From Dasypus novemcinctus (lineage: Eukaryota > Chordata > Mammalia > Cingulata > Dasypodidae): a stretch of DNA of 64,000 nucleotides. Location of the stretch: assembly GCF_030445035.2 (NCBI RefSeq), contig NW_026688628.1, forward strand, positions 868,001 to 932,000, written 5' to 3'. The notes under the pieces are model-generated. The model saw only the letters and a program-made list of their open reading frames with translations, was not told the origin of the DNA and did not search any database. Made by a program: the position numbers and the translations under genes. This document shows, in pieces, positions 60,707 through 64,000 of the stretch (its first letter is position 1; every line of letters begins with the position of its first letter).

Positions 60707-63700
60707 GCCACAGAAAAAAATCTCAATGAATTCAGAAAGACTGAAATCATACAAAATAATTTCTCTGACCACAGTAGAATGAAGTTGGAAATTTGCAAGG
60801 GACAGAGACTGAGATTTGGCACCAAGATTTGGAAGTTAAACAGCACTCTTAGAAAAACAGTGGGTCAAGGAGGAAATAACAAAAGAAATTAATAACTACC
60901 TTAAAACTAATGAAAATTATAACACAACATATCCAAACTTATGGGATGCAACAAAAGCAGTACTGAGAGGGAAGGTTATAGACATAAATTCATACATCAA
61001 AAAAGAAGAAAGAGCTAAAATTGAATAACTCATTGCACAATTGGAGGAATTATTAAAAAAACTAACTAAATACAAAGGAAGAAGGAAGAAAGAAATAACA
61101 AAGATCAGTGAAGAACTAAAAGAAATAGAAAAAAAGAAAGCACTTGAAAAAATGAACAAAATCAAGTGCTGGTTTTTTGAGAAGATCAATAAAATTGACA
61201 AACCATTACCTAGACTAACAAAGAAAAAAAGAAGATGCAAATAAGGAAAATAAGAAATGAGAAAGGAGATATCATCATTGACCCCACAGAAATAAAGACT
61301 GTTAAAAAAGGATACTTTGAAAAACTATATTCCAAGAAAAAGGACAATTTAGAGGAAATGGACAAATTCCTAGAAACACATGAGCAGCCTACATTAATGA
61401 AAGAAGAAACTGATCATCTCAACAAACCAATCACAAGTAAAGAGAGAATCAGTCATTAAAAACCTCTCAACTAAGAAGAGCCCTGGGCAAGACAGCTTCA
61501 CAGGTGAATTCTACCAAGCATTCTGGAAAAAACTAACACCAAACATGCTTAAACTCTTCCCAAAAATCGAAACACAAAGAACATTGCCTAACTCATTCTA
61601 TGATGCCAACATTACTCTAATAGCAATGCCACAAGAAGGGAAAATTACAGACCAATCACTCTAATGAACTTAGACATGAAAATCCTCAAAAAAATACTTG
61701 TTAATCATATTCAACAATACATTAAATAAATTATACACCATGACCAAGTGAGAATCATTCCAGGTATGCAAGGATGGTTCAACATAGGAAAATCAATTAA
61801 TGTAATACACCATATAAACAGACTGAAGTTAAAAGAATCACATTATCATATCTGTAGATGCAGAAAAAGCATTTGACAAAATACAACACACTTTCCTAAT
61901 AAAAACAATGCAAAAGATCAGAATAGAAGGAAACTTTCTCAACATGATAAAGAGCATATATGAAAAACCCACAGCTAACATCATTTACAATGTTGAAAAT
62001 CTGAAATCTTTCCCTCTAAGATCAAAAACAAAACAAGGATGCCCACTATCAGCCCTTCTATTTAACATTGTCTTAGAAGTACCTGCTCAAGCACTGAGGG
62101 AAGAACCAGACATAAGAGCCATCCAAATTGGAAAGGAAGAAGTGAAAATTTCACTCTTTGCAGACGATATGATCCTATACATAGAAAACCCTGGGAAGTC
62201 TACAAGAAAAGGTTCTAGAACTCATAAATGAGTTCTGTAAAGTCACAGGTTACAAAATCAATACACAGTAATCAACACTATTTCTGTACACCAATAATGA
62301 TCAATCTGAGGATGAAATCAGGAATCAAATAACATTTACAATAGTAAATAAAAAAATAAAATACCTAGGAATAAATTTAACTAAAGATGTAAAGGACTTA
62401 TACACAGAAAACTACAAACACTGCTCAAGGAAATCAAAGAAGACATAAATAAATGGAAGAATATTCCCTGCTCATGGATAGGAAGACTAAATATCATTAA
62501 AATGTCTATCCTACCAAAACTGATCTATGGATTCAATGCAATCCCAATAAAAATCCACACAGCATTCTTTAATGAACTAGATAAACTAACTATGATATTT
62601 ATTTGGAAAGGAAAGAGGTCCCAGATAGCCAAAGACATATTGAAAAAAGAAAAACGAAATTGGAGGAATCACACTACCTGACTCCAAAACGTACTAAAAA
62701 CCTACAGTAGTGAAAATGGCATGGTTTTGGCCCAAGGATAGACACACTGACCAATGGATTTGAAATGAGAGTTCTGATATAGATTCTCAAATAAACAGCC
62801 ATATGGTATTCAACAAGTCCACCAAAACATCTCAACTGGGAGAGAATGGCCTCTTCAGCAAATGGTGCCTGGAGAACTGGATATCCATATTTAAAAGAAT
62901 GAAAGAGGATTACCAACTCACACCTTATACAAAAATCAGCTCAAGATGAATCAAAGACCTAAATATAAGAGCCAAGACCATAAAGACTTTGGAAAGCAAT
63001 GTAGGGAAGCATCTACAGGACCTTGTAATAGGAAACGGCTTCATGAACTTCACACCCAAAGCATGAGCAGTCAAAGAACAAATAGATAAATGGGACTTCC
63101 TCAAAATTAAAGCCTTCTGCACCTCAAAGAATTTTGGCAAGAAAATGAAAAAAGAGTCTACACATTGGAAGAAATTATTTGGTAACCATATATCTTATAG
63201 GTGAAATATCCTGCATTTATAAAGAATTCCTATATCTTGAAAATAAAAAGACAAGCAAATCATTTTAAAAATGGGAAAAAGATTTGAGCAGACACTTCTC
63301 AAAAGAAGTTATACAAATAGCTAAAAGGCACAAAAAAAAAACAAATAGCTAAAAGGCACATGAAAAAATGCTCAAAATCACTAGCTACTAGGGAAATGCA
63401 AGTCAAAACACAATGAGATACCATCCTACTCCCATAAGACTGGCAGCTATCAAAAAATCAGAAGGCTACAGATGCTGGAGAGAATATGGAGGAATGGGAA
63501 CTCTCATCCACTGCTGGTGGGAATGCAGAAGGACCCAGCCATTCTGGAGGACAGTTTGGTAGTTTCTCAAAAAACTAGATACAGATTTACCATATGAACC
63601 AGCAATTCCACTGCTGGGTATATACCCAGAAGATCTGAAAACAAGGACACAAACTGATATATGCACACCGATGTTCATAGCAGCACTATCCACAGTTGGC

Positions 63701-63912
63701 AAAAGTTGGAATCAATCCAAATGCCATCAAGAGATGAATGGATAAATAATATGTGGTGTATACATACAATGGAATCCTACTCAGCTCTAAGAACAAATAC
63801 ACTACAAACACATGTGATAACATGGATGAATCTTGAGAACCTTATGTTGAGTGAAGCAACCCAGGCATTGAAGGACAAATACAACATGACCTCTCTGATA
63901 AGAAATAAGTAA
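60707..63912 (+). pseudogene. L1 ORF2 remnant lacking most of the endonuclease
   Basis: The ORF2 part begins at the end of the endonuclease ('atgctaggccacag', SDH-like 'ctctgaccacagtagaatg'). The linker, RT core ([19 protein letters not shown] near 62143-62200) and C-terminal tail (ending ...TSLIRNK-stop at 63912) survive in pieces split by stops and frameshifts. This copy shows the natural ORF2 end, which the full-length L1 has lost by nonsense mutation. Confidence 0.9.
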
Positions 63913-64000
63913 ACCAAGATGTTTCAGAGAGCTAACGACTGGATGATATGCTTAAAGGAAGTTGGGGAGTAGAGAAAGGCTGCAAGCTGACACCTACATG

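Larger units (their letters stand above)
58271..64000 (+). mobile_element. Long L1, cut by the window end
   Basis: 5'UTR about 58271-60082, ORF1 remnant 60083 to about 60706, ORF2 remnant to 63912, then 88 bases of 3'UTR matching 18180 onward. An internal deletion of about 1 kb joins ORF1 to the end of the endonuclease domain. From the other copies about 2.8 kb more 3'UTR is expected to the right. It shares its 5'UTR type with the 11.8-kb L1 ('gcttgcaaggcaggaggtgt'). Confidence 0.9.

Overview
This is mammalian nuclear DNA, most likely from an armadillo or another xenarthran. The clearest clue is three tRNA-derived SINEs of the armadillo DAS type (50.9-51.3, 57.1-57.5 and 57.8-58.2 kb). Everything else fits a mammal: L1 retrotransposons, a KRAB zinc-finger retrocopy and one intronless olfactory-receptor coding exon. 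There is no operon, CRISPR array, rRNA or tRNA gene. By eye, well over two thirds of the window is L1.

Layout. 0-0.6 kb: GC-rich 5' end of an L1 running off the left edge. 1.5-3.0 kb: 5'-truncated L1 tail. 4.1-9.7 kb: one retrotransposition product made of an L1 3' half fused to a 3'-truncated KRAB zinc-finger mRNA copy, with one shared 12-bp target-site duplication (TSD). 11.8-22.5 kb: old near-full-length L1 (+), interrupted at 20.1-21.5 kb by a younger L1 tail. 22.5-25.6 kb: inverted, nested L1 pieces. 25.6-26.9 kb: one arm of a local duplication whose partner is at 52.9-54.2 kb. 27-29.7 kb: nested ancient L1. 30.85-31.79 kb: the only convincing host gene, a family-7-like olfactory receptor whose last codons are replaced by an L1 tail insertion. 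34.6-44.3 kb: a full-length young L1 (-) with a perfect 14-bp TSD, intact ORF1 and a nearly complete ORF2, sitting inside an older inverted L1. 45-50 kb: mostly unannotatable sequence with L1 tails. 50.9-58.2 kb: SINEs, ancient L1 and the second duplication arm. 58.3-64 kb: a third long L1 (+) cut off by the window end.

Biology. The L1 lineage here is large (about 9.7 kb) because its 3'UTR is about 2.9 kb. Its 5' end carries a YY1-like motif in all four visible copies. The 3'UTR holds a roughly 104-codon sense ORF open in four separate copies. The points most worth following are the L1/zinc-finger chimera, the L1-derived tail and poly(A) signal of the olfactory receptor, the 3'UTR ORF, recurrent inversion breakpoints near the L1 3' end, and an antisense ORF in the L1 5'UTR. 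No wholly new genetic system was found. Repeat names are from memory of family features; no database search was run, and boundaries without a TSD are approximate.
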